36,168 bases of DNA from Desulfuromonadaceae bacterium (GTDB taxonomy: Bacteria; Desulfobacterota; Desulfuromonadia; Geobacterales; Pseudopelobacteraceae): NCBI GenBank assembly GCA_028686055.1, contig JAQUCU010000006.1, forward strand, positions 1-36,168, written 5' to 3'. Below the pieces are notes generated by a model, which was not told the DNA's origin, did not search any database, and saw only the letters and a list, made by a program, of their open reading frames with translations. Of the stretch, positions 6,677 to 15,399 are shown piece after piece. A program made the position numbers and the translations under genes. Position 1 is the stretch's first letter, and each line of letters opens with the position of its first letter.

Positions 6677-9349
6677 TTAGCGCTTCCCCCACATAGAGAG
6701 GAGCGCCGGCAGAAATATCAGAAAGGCTGCCACGCTTGCGATCATGCCAAGCGACATGACTGCTCCGATACTGAATACTCCCTGATGGTGCGCCACCATC
6801 AGGGCCCCGAAGCTGAAGAGGATAGTCAAGGCGTTCAGGAATACTCCGATTCCCGCACTGCGGGTAACTACCTGCCCTGGAGACTCATTCCCCTGACGGT
6901 AGCGGTTCAGAATGTAAATGGCCGAGTCGACTCCTACTCCCAGGATCAGCGGCAGCACGATGATATTGGCTGAATTGAAGCTGATTCCGACCAGTCGCAT
7001 CCCGCCGACCATCAACAGCATACCGGTTGCCAGCGGCAGCGTGCCGAGCAGGGCGTAGCGGATGCTCCTGAAGTTGATCAGTAGGAGAACGATAATGCCG
7101 ATGAAGGCATATATGAATGCCTTCAGGTAGGCAGTGCGAAGCACAGAAAGAGATTCATATACCATCACCGGTTCTCCGGTGGCTTTTGGTGAGATGCTCT
7201 TGACCTGACTGACGAACTCCTGCAGCGGTTCCCGTTCGAAAACTTCCTTCTTCGCTGCAACCTGCAGCAGCAGTTTGCCGCTTTTGCCGATAAAGCGCTG
7301 CAAAAGCTGCGGTGGAACGTCAGTTTCAGTAATCGGCGTTGCCTCCAGGCTCTCCTTCATCATCCGCAGCTTCTCTGGCAGTTCGGCAAACATGCTCCCC
7401 TGAAATTCCCGCAGTAATCCGAGTGCATTCTTGTCCTTTTCTGCTTCCAGAGTCTTGAAAAATTTGTCCAGAGTGATCAGGAAGATTGCTGTCGGTTTTG
7501 CTTCGGGGGCCTTACGTGCCTCCAGCGCATTTTTGAGCTCTTCTACACGGTCGCGGAAATCTTCGAATACCTTTGGGAGCGCCATGACCTGAAGATTTTC
7601 TTCGTATGGCACCGGTTTAACCTGGTTCATAATCCGGCGCAGTGCTGCCAGTTCGGTCAGCTTTTCGCCCTGCTGCTCCGGAACAAAAGTCAGCTTGCTG
7701 ACCACATGATCTACGGCCGGCAGCCTCTCAAGCCGCTCAGTCAGACTTCGAGCCTCTGCTTCATCCCTGGCTGTGACCACTGCAAAATAGCCGGAGTTTT
7801 CCTTGCTGCGCATCAATTTGTATGCGTACTCAACTGATTCCAGCCCCTTTGCCTGCAGGTTCATCAGGTTGTAATCAAAGCGCATGGTCAGGGTAGGGTA
7901 GAGACAGATCAACGACAGCAGCAGCATCCCGGCGATGACGGATTTAGGTCTGGCAAAGATGAAGCGGAAGAAAGGGCGTTCACACAAATCGGTTTTATTG
8001 CCGCCATTACGAAGAGTGGGTGCGGTAAGTGGCGTTCTTCTAAATCGTTCCAGCATCACCAGCATCGCCGGTAGAACGGTAAAGGTGACAATTGCGCAGA
8101 TGAATACACCACCGGCGGCGATGATGCCCAATTCGGCTATCCCCTTGAAATCGGTGAAGGCAAAGGTGGCGAAGGCCAGTGCTACGGTTGCCGCGGCCAT
8201 GATTATTGAGCGTATATTGGAGGAAAGGCCGGTCTCAATGGCTTCCATGCCGCTGGCACCCCTTTTAAGCTCCTCCTGATATCTCAGCACAACCTGAATG
8301 CCGTACTCGATACCGAGGCCGATCAACATTATGGCGAAAACCATGGAAAGAATATTGAGGTGCCCTACGGCCAGGGTGGCGAAGCCGAAGGAAAGACTTA
8401 TTCCGATTATCAGCGAGACCATGGCGGCAAATACATTCAAAAAACCACGGAAGGCAAACAGCAGCAGGATCACGGTCAGTGACAGAGACAGTACCGTGGC
8501 GATACCGATATCTCTCTGGCTTGTGGCCATCTCTTCATACTCCAGCACCGGTACTCCGGTCAGGCCGCCACGTGTCCCCTTAAACTCCGCTTTGTTAAGG
8601 ATTTCGTCCAGCGCCCGGCGGGCGGCTTTGATCGACTTTTCCGATGCGACAAAGCTTCCTTCTTGTTTGACCGGCAGCATTGTTATAACCTGTTGTTTGC
8701 CGGCATTTTCCAGCATTGAGGGCTTATCGGTGCCGTCGCCTTTCAGGAAGGAATCCATGGATAGACCGCTCGTTTTGCCGTCAAAGGCTTTGAAACCCTT
8801 ATCCAGCGTTGTCAGCATGAAGGTCAGGCTCTCCAATGAAGCTGGATCGCCAGTTTTCAGGTAACCATCGATCTGGCCGGTCAGGCTTGTGAACAGCGTC
8901 TGCACCGATGGTGAGGCGGATAAATCTTTCAGCACCGGGGCTGCCATTGTCAGTGTGTGTCGAAGGTTTTTAATATCATCCAGCGGCATGAAAAGCAGGC
9001 CGTTTTTACGGAAAAAGGGGAGGCCACCGGGGTAAAACACATCCCTGAACTGCTCTTTATCCCTGTTAAGCAGCACGTAGAGCGCATCGGCGGCACGAGT
9101 CGATTTTTCTGCGTCATCCGATTCTATAACAGCAACAATCTCTTCCTGATCGCCGAATTCTGCGCGGTAAGCGCGATAATCAACCTGAAAGGGGGCATTT
9201 CTTGGCATCAGATCATCCCGGCCGGTCAGGAAGGTCATGTTCTTGACCGTGTAGATAACTGAGATGGAGGAGATCAGCAGGGCAACGGCCAGAATCAGGC
9301 GAGGATGTTTCGAAACGAAAGCGAACAGGCGGCTATTTTTGTTGGTCAC
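6677..9349 (-). CDS. hpnN: RND-family transporter, HpnN-like (MMPL superfamily)
   Basis: An 890-residue inner membrane protein with the duplicated RND plan: a single N-terminal membrane helix (about 15-35), a large extracytoplasmic domain, a five-helix block with GIGLEYGIQ-type Asp/Glu-lacking center (about 280-430), then a second helix at about 475, another large domain and a final five-helix block with GVGVDSAIY (about 730-885). This matches hopanoid-associated transporter HpnN, which moves hopanoids to the outer membrane. Other MMPL proteins share the fold, so substrate is inferred. The start is GTG (9347-9349) behind AAAGGAGC. No other hopanoid gene is in the window. The gene is divergent from the ABC-F gene and convergent with the IPT/TIG gene. 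Confidence 0.8.
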   Translation of the reverse strand: MTNKNSRLFAFVSKHPRLILAVALLISSISVIYTVKNMTFLTGRDDLMPRNAPFQVDYRAYRAEFGDQEEIVAVIESDDAEKSTRAADALYVLLNRDKEQFRDVFYPGGLPFFRKNGLLFMPLDDIKNLRHTLTMAAPVLKDLSASPSVQTLFTSLTGQIDGYLKTGDPASLESLTFMLTTLDKGFKAFDGKTSGLSMDSFLKGDGTDKPSMLENAGKQQVITMLPVKQEGSFVASEKSIKAARRALDEILNKAEFKGTRGGLTGVPVLEYEEMATSQRDIGIATVLSLSLTVILLLFAFRGFLNVFAAMVSLIIGISLSFGFATLAVGHLNILSMVFAIMLIGLGIEYGIQVVLRYQEELKRGASGMEAIETGLSSNIRSIIMAAATVALAFATFAFTDFKGIAELGIIAAGGVFICAIVTFTVLPAMLVMLERFRRTPLTAPTLRNGGNKTDLCERPFFRFIFARPKSVIAGMLLLSLICLYPTLTMRFDYNLMNLQAKGLESVEYAYKLMRSKENSGYFAVVTARDEAEARSLTERLERLPAVDHVVSKLTFVPEQQGEKLTELAALRRIMNQVKPVPYEENLQVMALPKVFEDFRDRVEELKNALEARKAPEAKPTAIFLITLDKFFKTLEAEKDKNALGLLREFQGSMFAELPEKLRMMKESLEATPITETDVPPQLLQRFIGKSGKLLLQVAAKKEVFEREPLQEFVSQVKSISPKATGEPVMVYESLSVLRTAYLKAFIYAFIGIIVLLLINFRSIRYALLGTLPLATGMLLMVGGMRLVGISFNSANIIVLPLILGVGVDSAIYILNRYRQGNESPGQVVTRSAGIGVFLNALTILFSFGALMVAHHQGVFSIGAVMSLGMIASVAAFLIFLPALLSMWGKR

Positions 9350-9467
9350 GGGGGCTCCTTTGGAAAAACAGTTTTCTCAATAGCCCACATGCTGTAAAAA
9401 GTCAATCTGATGTGGCAATTTGTTTTGATTGATTATGATTGACACATTTAGGAGCATAATGAGTTAA

Positions 9468-9512
9468 ATGTATTGCTCATCAGCGAAAAATTATGATATT
9501 ATTAGCAGTTAG
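9468..9512 (+). CDS. Possible leader peptide upstream of ABC-F gene
   Basis: A 14-codon frame (ATG at 9468, TAG at 9510-9512) ends two bases before a terminator-like hairpin and lies in the 226-base leader of the YbiT-like gene. AGGAG is at 9450-9454. An even shorter ATG-AGT-TAA frame at 9459-9467 abuts it. Antibiotic-resistance ABC-F genes are often controlled by leader-peptide attenuation, which makes this worth marking, but there is no direct evidence of translation. Confidence 0.25.
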   Translation: MYCSSAKNYDIISS

Positions 9513-9514
9513 TG

Positions 9515-9556
9515 AACCGCAGAGCTCACCGGGCCCTGTGGTTTTTTATTTCCACA
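9515..9556 (+). promoter_or_regulatory. Candidate attenuator: terminator and competing hairpin
   Basis: AACCGCAG (9515-9522) pairs with CTGTGGTT (9536-9543) with one G-U pair, followed by T to 9547: an intrinsic-terminator shape located inside the leader of a gene, with no upstream gene on this strand to terminate. TGTGG (9537-9541) can instead pair with CCACA (9552-9556), which would dismantle the terminator. This competing pair ends just before the AAGGAG ribosome binding site (9558-9563). Confidence 0.4.
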
Positions 9557-9575
9557 TAAGGAGCATCAGACCAGC

Positions 9576-11213
9576 ATGATTGCAGCATCAAATATCACCC
9601 TTTCTTACGGAAAAAGAGTTCTTTTCAAGGATGTTAACATTAAATTCACCCCTGGTAACTGCTACGGTTTGATCGGTGCAAACGGGGCGGGTAAGTCTAC
9701 TTTTCTCAAGATTCTTGCCGGCGAACTCGATGCCGATAAAGGTGAAATCATAGTTGGTCCCAGGGAGCGTATAGCCGTTCTCCGCCAGGATCAGTTTGCT
9801 TTCGACGATGAGACCGTATTCAATACGGTTATTATGGGACACAAACGATTGTACGAGGTCATGACCGAGCGTGAGGCGATCTACTCCAAGGCTGAGTTTA
9901 CCGAAGAGGACGGAGTTCGCTCCGCCGAGCTTGAGAGCGATTTTGCTGAAATGAACGGCTATGAAGTCGAATCCGAGGCGGCCGTGCTTCTGAACGGGCT
10001 TGGAATTCCTGAAGAGCTGCGTACGAAGCAGATGAAAGATCTTGAGGCCGGCGACAAGGTTCGCGTCCTGCTGGCACAGGCCCTTTTTGGTAATCCGGAT
10101 GTGCTTCTGCTGGACGAACCTACCAATAACCTCGACCTGAAATCGATACAATGGCTGGAAGAGTTCCTGTTCCGTTTTCCAAATACGGTTATTGTCGTGT
10201 CCCATGACCGTCACTTTCTCAATCAGGTATGCACGCATACCGCTGATATCGATTTCGGCCGGATTCAAATTTATGTCGGCAACTACGACTTCTGGTATCA
10301 CGCCAGCCAGCTGAACTTAAAGCAGAAGCAGAACGAGAACCGCAAGGTATCTGAAAAAGCAGACGAACTTAAAGCTTTTATTCAGCGCTTCAGCTCCAAT
10401 GCGTCCAAGGCAAAACAGGCTACGTCACGCAGGAAACTGCTCGATAAGCTTACCATTGAGGATATGCCGACTTCATCCCGTAAATATCCACATGTGGTCT
10501 TCAAGCCGGAGCGCGCCTGCGGCGATATAATCCTTGAAATTCAGGGACTGACCAAAGAGATCGACGGCGTCAAGGTTCTTGATAACTTTGATCTGATCGT
10601 GCGCAAGGACGATAAAATAGCCTTTGTAGGGTCTAACGCCATTGCCAGGACAACACTTTTTCAGATTCTGGCCGGTGAGCTTGAACCGGACAGCGGCAGC
10701 TTCCGTTGGGGTATTACAATTACCAACGCCTATTTCCCCAAGGAAAACAGCCAGTATTTTGACCGGGAGATGACTTTGATTGAGTGGCTGGGGCAGTATT
10801 CACCTCCCACCGAAGGCGAAACGTTTGCTCGAGGATTCCTTGGGCGGATGCTGTTTTCGGGTGAAGAAGCGATGAAGAAGACCACGGTACTCTCCGGAGG
10901 CGAAAAGGTTCGCTGCATGTTGTCGCGCATGATGCTGAGTGGCGCCAATGTGCTTATACTCGATGAACCGACCAACCATCTGGATCTGGAATCTATCACC
11001 GCACTTAACGACGGGTTGATAGGTTTTAGCGAGGTGGTCCTGTTTGCTTCGCACGACCATGAATTTGTTTCAACCATTGCCAACCGGATTATCGAGATCA
11101 CTTCCGGAGGAGTCATCGACCGTACCATGGGCTTTGAAGAGTATATGGAAAGCGAAGATGTTTCGCGTGAGCGTGATGAACTGTACCATGGTCATGCCGA
11201 TTTGAGTCTGTAG
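9576..11213 (+). CDS. ybiT: ABC-F family ATPase, YbiT-like
   Basis: A 545-residue soluble protein with two ABC ATPase domains and no membrane part. ABC-F proteins bind the ribosomal E site and modulate translation. Domain 1 has Walker A GANGAGKST (34-42), a divergent signature (LEAGDKVR, 156-163) like that of E. coli YbiT, Walker B and DEPTNNLD. The linker at 245-300 contains the RFSSNASKAKQATSR stretch of the P-site tRNA interaction motif. Domain 2 has an altered Walker A, GSNAIARTT (352-360), with Arg358 where lysine is expected, yet a normal LSGGEK signature and DEPTNHLD. ATG 9576 follows AAGGAG at 9558-9563. A possible attenuator lies upstream and a terminator downstream. Confidence 0.93.
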   Translation: MIAASNITLSYGKRVLFKDVNIKFTPGNCYGLIGANGAGKSTFLKILAGELDADKGEIIVGPRERIAVLRQDQFAFDDETVFNTVIMGHKRLYEVMTEREAIYSKAEFTEEDGVRSAELESDFAEMNGYEVESEAAVLLNGLGIPEELRTKQMKDLEAGDKVRVLLAQALFGNPDVLLLDEPTNNLDLKSIQWLEEFLFRFPNTVIVVSHDRHFLNQVCTHTADIDFGRIQIYVGNYDFWYHASQLNLKQKQNENRKVSEKADELKAFIQRFSSNASKAKQATSRRKLLDKLTIEDMPTSSRKYPHVVFKPERACGDIILEIQGLTKEIDGVKVLDNFDLIVRKDDKIAFVGSNAIARTTLFQILAGELEPDSGSFRWGITITNAYFPKENSQYFDREMTLIEWLGQYSPPTEGETFARGFLGRMLFSGEEAMKKTTVLSGGEKVRCMLSRMMLSGANVLILDEPTNHLDLESITALNDGLIGFSEVVLFASHDHEFVSTIANRIIEITSGGVIDRTMGFEEYMESEDVSRERDELYHGHADLSL

Positions 11214-11251
11214 TCAGTTCGTATATTCAGTACAGGTCCTTAATAAGCACT

Positions 11252-11284
11252 AAAGCCACAGAAATAAACCTCCTGTGGTTTTTT
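11252..11284 (+). terminator. Intrinsic terminator after YbiT-like gene
   Basis: AAAGCCACAG (11252-11261) pairs with CTGTGGTTTT (11273-11282), with one G-U pair, over an 11-base loop, and the T run reaches 11284. It is very close in sequence to the hairpin in front of the same gene (CTGTGGTTTTTT in both). Confidence 0.75.
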
Positions 11285-11300
11285 ACACTGCGGAGACGCT

Positions 11301-11738
11301 ATGATTTCCTCCTCAAATCTCAGTATAACCTGGCTGAAGCCGGATATCGAAACGGAACACTGGGAATTCTTCAATCATCCGGCGAAACAGGAGTGGTACC
11401 GGTCTCATGCTATCACATGGGAGCAGATAGTTTGCAGCTTCGAGCTCGGGTCACTAATTCCATACCCAAGGGGGGCGTCAATCGGTGAAATACCTGTTGC
11501 GCTTTCATATCACTGCTATGATGATTATCAGACTTTTCTTGCCCGGGCTAAACGGGGCTACAGGATAAACTATTCCAGGATGGAAAATGATCTGCAGAGC
11601 GCCGGTTTCCTGGAACTCAAGGCTCCGATAATTTTATGCAGCGGCGGGGAAGGACTGCTTTTCTCCGGCTACCGGAGGCTCTGCCTCGGGTGGAATTACG
11701 GCATGGTACCGTACGTATGGCAGGTTCAGCTCGGATAA
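11301..11738 (+). CDS. Hypothetical protein with ParB/sulfiredoxin-like C-terminal motif
   Basis: A 145-residue soluble protein with no signal peptide. I do not recognise the family with certainty. The C-terminal segment, about residues 104-145, reads as a hydrophobic strand followed by GEGLLFSGYRRLCLGWNYG and VP, which resembles the ParB-like nuclease fold pattern of 'G.HR...A...G...VP'. The Gly-Tyr-Arg-Arg-Leu here would take the place of Gly-His-His-Arg-Leu. The N-terminal half is rich in Trp and Tyr and is unlike ParB. No helix-turn-helix or partner ParA gene is nearby. It sits between the two ABC-F genes, starting 17 bases after the terminator of the first, with a GGAG-type ribosome binding site before ATG 11301. 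Confidence 0.6.
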   Translation: MISSSNLSITWLKPDIETEHWEFFNHPAKQEWYRSHAITWEQIVCSFELGSLIPYPRGASIGEIPVALSYHCYDDYQTFLARAKRGYRINYSRMENDLQSAGFLELKAPIILCSGGEGLLFSGYRRLCLGWNYGMVPYVWQVQLG

Positions 11739-11797
11739 TAAGACTGTATGCGGGAAATATTCATTGTTGCTATCAGGAAAATAAGGGGTTTCATATA

Positions 11798-13432
11798 ATG
11801 GTTCAGTTGTCCAACATATCCAAACAGCACGGTTCCCAGATTCTGTTCAGAGACGCATCGTGCCAGATCTTGCCGGGTACCCATACCGGTCTGGTCGGTC
11901 CCAACGGTGCCGGGAAAACAACCGTCTTCAGAATTATTGCCGGAGAAGAGGAACCGGATTCAGGTGAAGTGATACTTCCCAAAAATACAACGGTCGGATA
12001 TTTCTCTCAGGATGTCGGCGAAATGTCTGGACGGTCAGCACTCGAGGAAGTTATGGCCACCTGTGGGCCAACAGTGCGGCTGGCTGCGGAGATGAAAGAG
12101 ATGGAAGCGGCCATGTGCCTGCCGCAGTCCGATGACGAGATGGCTGCTCTTCTGGAACGTTACGGAACTGCCGTTGAAGAGTTTGAGCATATGGAGGGGT
12201 ATGACCTTGATTCCCGTGCACAAGCTGTTCTGACCGGCCTCGGAATCGGTCCTGACCGCTACAATCATCCGGTAGAATCGTTCAGCGGCGGCTGGAAGAT
12301 GCGCATTGCCCTGGCCAGTATCCTGACCCTTAAACCGGATGTGCTGCTGCTCGATGAACCGACTAACCATCTGGATGTTGAGTCGATCATCTGGCTGGAG
12401 GAGTGGCTTTCCAGCGAGTTCAAAGGGTCTCTGCTGATGACCAGTCATGATCGCGACTTTATGAACCGGGTTGTGACCAGAATCATTGAGGTTGCCAATA
12501 CAACTGTCACAACCTATGGCGGTAATTATGATTTTTATGAACGTGAACGGGATATACGCCTTGAGCAGCTGATCGCTTCACACAAGCGCCAACAGGAAAT
12601 GCTGGCCAAGGAAGAGGAATTCATCGCCCGTTTTGCCGCCCGCGCATCCCATGCTGCCCAGGTGCAGTCACGGGTCAAAAAAATCGAGAAGATAGAGCGG
12701 ATTGAGATCCCTGCTGAAGAGCGGACCGTGCGTTTTGATTTTGCAGACCCACCGCGCAGCGGCGATGATGTAGCCGCTTTTGATGGCCTCAGCAAGGTCT
12801 GGGTGGCACCTGACGGGCAGGAAAAATCGGTTTTTCACGGTGTAACCGGCATGGTGAAACGCACTAACAAGATTGCCGTCGTCGGCGTGAATGGCGCCGG
12901 TAAATCAACCTTTCTCAAGATTCTGGCCGGTCAGACCGAAGCAACAACCGGCAGCATGACCATCGGGGCCAATGTGGAGATCGGCTATTTCAGCCAGCAT
13001 GCCATGGATCTGCTTGATCCGAAGAAGACAATCTTCGAAACCATGCAGGATTGCATGCCGCTTGCCACGATCGGCATGATACGCAACCTGCTCGGCGCAT
13101 TCCTCTTCTCGGGTGACACGGTGGATAAACGCATCGAAAATCTTTCCGGCGGCGAGAAGAGCAGGGTCGTACTGGCGACGATTCTGTCACGCCCGGTCAA
13201 CTTTCTGATTCTTGACGAACCGACCAACCATCTCGATATCCGCTCCCGCGACATGCTGCTGGAAACTCTTAAAAACTTTGGCGGGACAATTATACTGGTC
13301 AGCCATGACCGGCATTTTCTGCGCCTGCTTGTTGATCGGGTTTTTGAGGTTGATCATGGCGAGATGCTAGTGTATGAAGGCAGTTATGATTATTATCTTT
13401 CCAAGAGTCACCATGTGGCAGGCGGCAGGTGA
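11798..13432 (+). CDS. ABC-F family ATPase (Uup/YheS-like)
   Basis: A second two-domain ABC-F protein, 544 residues, probably acting on ribosomes. Domain 1 has Walker A GPNGAGKTT (34-42), signature SFSGGWKMR and DEPTNHLD. A charged linker (about 240-320) is a likely coiled coil with FAARASHAAQVQSR. Domain 2 has an intact Walker A GVNGAGKST, signature LSGGEKSR and a second DEPTNHLD. Unlike its neighbour, both ATP sites look complete. The frame is open back to 11636, inside the preceding gene, but AGGGG sits just before ATG 11798 and homology begins there. It lies 59 bases after the ParB-like gene and may share its transcript. Assignment among Uup, YheS and EttA subgroups is uncertain. Confidence 0.92.
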   Translation: MVQLSNISKQHGSQILFRDASCQILPGTHTGLVGPNGAGKTTVFRIIAGEEEPDSGEVILPKNTTVGYFSQDVGEMSGRSALEEVMATCGPTVRLAAEMKEMEAAMCLPQSDDEMAALLERYGTAVEEFEHMEGYDLDSRAQAVLTGLGIGPDRYNHPVESFSGGWKMRIALASILTLKPDVLLLDEPTNHLDVESIIWLEEWLSSEFKGSLLMTSHDRDFMNRVVTRIIEVANTTVTTYGGNYDFYERERDIRLEQLIASHKRQQEMLAKEEEFIARFAARASHAAQVQSRVKKIEKIERIEIPAEERTVRFDFADPPRSGDDVAAFDGLSKVWVAPDGQEKSVFHGVTGMVKRTNKIAVVGVNGAGKSTFLKILAGQTEATTGSMTIGANVEIGYFSQHAMDLLDPKKTIFETMQDCMPLATIGMIRNLLGAFLFSGDTVDKRIENLSGGEKSRVVLATILSRPVNFLILDEPTNHLDIRSRDMLLETLKNFGGTIILVSHDRHFLRLLVDRVFEVDHGEMLVYEGSYDYYLSKSHHVAGGR

Positions 13433-13542
13433 ATCCACGCAGTAAATTAAATCAGTTCCACATCAGAGATGAGGCCAAGGCGTCGAAGGCGTAGCCAACG
13501 AAGAAAGCGCTTTATTTGTAACTGCACAAAAAGGAGATTGAT

Positions 13543-13701
13543 ATGGCCAAGCCGAACTATTCGTTTGAAAAGCGCAAGAAAGAACTGGAACGCCAGAAGA
13601 AGAAGGATGAAAAAAAGGCTCGCAAAGGTGAAAAAGATACTGACGGGGCTGAATTAACTGAAAACGCCGAAGAAACGGAAACAACAGTCGGGGAAGCGTG
13701 A
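13543..13701 (+). CDS. Small charged hypothetical protein (52 aa)
   Basis: A 52-residue frame starting MAKPNYSFEKRKKELERQKK behind a good AAGGAG (13531-13536). Residues 8-30 are almost all Lys, Arg and Glu, predicted helix, and the C-terminal 20 residues are acidic. Short proteins opening with this MAKPNYxFEKRxxE pattern recur in proteobacteria; their function is unknown to me. It is followed by a strong bidirectional terminator, which supports its being the last gene of the unit. Confidence 0.7.
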   Translation: MAKPNYSFEKRKKELERQKKKDEKKARKGEKDTDGAELTENAEETETTVGEA

Positions 13702-13780
13702 ATCAATTCCTGTTGAGGCTGTTAACAGCCTGATAAATCTGGTACAGGCCGGATTGAAGAAAGATATTCACGATGAATTA

Positions 13781-13823
13781 AAACGCAGGGCCCTTCCTTT
13801 AAAAGGGGGGCCCTGCGTTTTTT
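13781..13823 (+). terminator. Strong bidirectional terminator
   Basis: A perfect 13-bp stem, AAACGCAGGGCCC (13781-13793) with GGGCCCTGCGTTT (13808-13820), is followed by T on both strands. It separates the 52-residue gene on the plus strand from the DEAD-box helicase gene that ends at 13824 on the minus strand. Confidence 0.93.
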
Positions 13824-15212
13824 CTACACCTGTTCGTTTACCTTGGCAGCGGTCTGATCACCTGCCGGTGCTGTCTTTTTTTTACGTCGACGTGGTTTCT
13901 TTTTGATCTCCCCTTCAGCAAGAGGAGCGGTAGTAGCCGGCTTGGCAACAACCGCAGCTGTTTTTTTCAGTGGACGCGCCACGGGTCGCCTGCTCTTGTC
14001 ATTTCCACGCTTATCGCCCGGTTTGTCCCGTTTAAGATCCTGAACGCGTTTTGGTCTGGCTGTCCTGACGTAATCGAGCACATACAGCTCATCATCAGCC
14101 CATTCTGTGGGAATCTTGGCCTTGATGTACTCTTCAATTGCTTCCAGAAAGAAGGCGCCATCCTCATCTGCCAGAGAAATTGCCTTGCCGTCGGCGCCTG
14201 CCCGGGCTGTACGCCCGATGCGGTGGACATAATCTTCACAATCCTGGGGCAAATCATAATTTATAACATGGGTGACACCATCAATGTGCAGACCCCGTGA
14301 TGCTACATCAGTAGCAATTAGAATCGGGAGGGTGCCATCCTTAAAATCATCAAGTATCTTCATCCGTTTGCGCTGTTCAACGTCCCCCGAAATGACTTTG
14401 CAGGGAAAACCATTAGCATTCAGAAGATTATGCAGATGCTCTGCCTCCCGTTTGGTGTTCATGAATATCATTGTGCGAGCCATACCATCACGCCGCAGAA
14501 GTCCGAGGAGAAGTGAAAATTTCTCCTTGCGCGAGCAGTGGAAAAGAACCTGCTCCACCCGTTCGGCAGTCATGGTTTCCGGAGTTACAGAAACCTTGGT
14601 CGGCGAGTTCATGAATTCGTATGCCAACTCCATGACCCGTGGGTTCAGGGTCGCGGAAAACATCAGGTTCTGCCGCTTTTCAAAAGGCGGTAGTTTGCGG
14701 AGAATAAAACGCAGGTCGGCGATGAACCCGAGATCGAACATGCGGTCAGCTTCGTCAATAACCAGAACCTCAATATCTTTCAGGCTGTAGATCTTCTGCT
14801 TAAGATAATCGATCAGTCGTCCCGGGGTGCCGACGATGATGTCGGCACCATCCAGAAGTGCATTTTTCTGCTTCATATAATCAACACCGCCATAAATTGC
14901 CTGGACTGCAAAACCGCAGTGGGCCCCGAGTTGCTTGGCATCCGCTTCGATTTGCACTACAAGCTCGCGGGTTGGTGCCAGAATCAAGGCACGTGGACGG
15001 CCTGCAGGTTTGCTGTTTGCCAGTAGACGTGTGAAAAGTGAAATCAGAAAGGCGGCCGTTTTGCCGGTTCCGGTTTGTGCCTGGCCGGCGATGTCAGTGC
15101 CGGTCAGGGTTGTCGGCAGAGTTTGTTCCTGAATAGGTGTGCATTCGTTGAAACCTGCATCTGCAATGCCGCGCAACACCAGTTCCGGAATCGGAAGTTC
15201 GTTAAATCGCAT
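13824..15212 (-). CDS. rhlB: DEAD-box ATP-dependent RNA helicase, RhlB-like
   Basis: A 462-residue RNA helicase with the Q motif (GFNECTPIQ), motif I AQTGTGKT, Ia PTRELVVQI, motif II DEAD in DEADRMFDLGF, motif III SAT, and motifs V and VI (ATDVASRGLHI, HRIGRTARAG). The core closely resembles E. coli RhlB, for example YDLPQDCEDYVHRIGRT. RhlB-type enzymes unwind RNA with the degradosome or ribosomes. The C-terminal 85 residues are a basic, low-complexity tail rich in Lys, Arg, Pro and Ala, probably for RNA or partner binding. The start at 15212 follows AAAGGAT; an in-frame ATG at 15248 would add 12 residues without homology. It is divergent from the polyprenyl synthase gene. Confidence 0.93.
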   Translation of the reverse strand: MRFNELPIPELVLRGIADAGFNECTPIQEQTLPTTLTGTDIAGQAQTGTGKTAAFLISLFTRLLANSKPAGRPRALILAPTRELVVQIEADAKQLGAHCGFAVQAIYGGVDYMKQKNALLDGADIIVGTPGRLIDYLKQKIYSLKDIEVLVIDEADRMFDLGFIADLRFILRKLPPFEKRQNLMFSATLNPRVMELAYEFMNSPTKVSVTPETMTAERVEQVLFHCSRKEKFSLLLGLLRRDGMARTMIFMNTKREAEHLHNLLNANGFPCKVISGDVEQRKRMKILDDFKDGTLPILIATDVASRGLHIDGVTHVINYDLPQDCEDYVHRIGRTARAGADGKAISLADEDGAFFLEAIEEYIKAKIPTEWADDELYVLDYVRTARPKRVQDLKRDKPGDKRGNDKSRRPVARPLKKTAAVVAKPATTAPLAEGEIKKKPRRRKKKTAPAGDQTAAKVNEQV

Positions 15213-15399
15213 ACAAGATCCTTTTGATGTACATATATTATTAACCAACTTAATACCATATACTGCAGAGTTACGTCTGGCAACCGAAACATGATGCCGT
15301 TGAACCTATAAAGCACTATAGAACCTTGCCAGAAATGCTTTGACAAAGAGGAAGCCGTTCCACTACTATAGCACGAATTTACCTTAAGGAAGTCATCTC

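Noticed and set aside
8298..8864. A 188-codon plus-strand frame inside the RND transporter gene
   Set aside because: Antisense to the HpnN-like gene, low complexity in Ser, Pro and Arg, no ribosome binding site.
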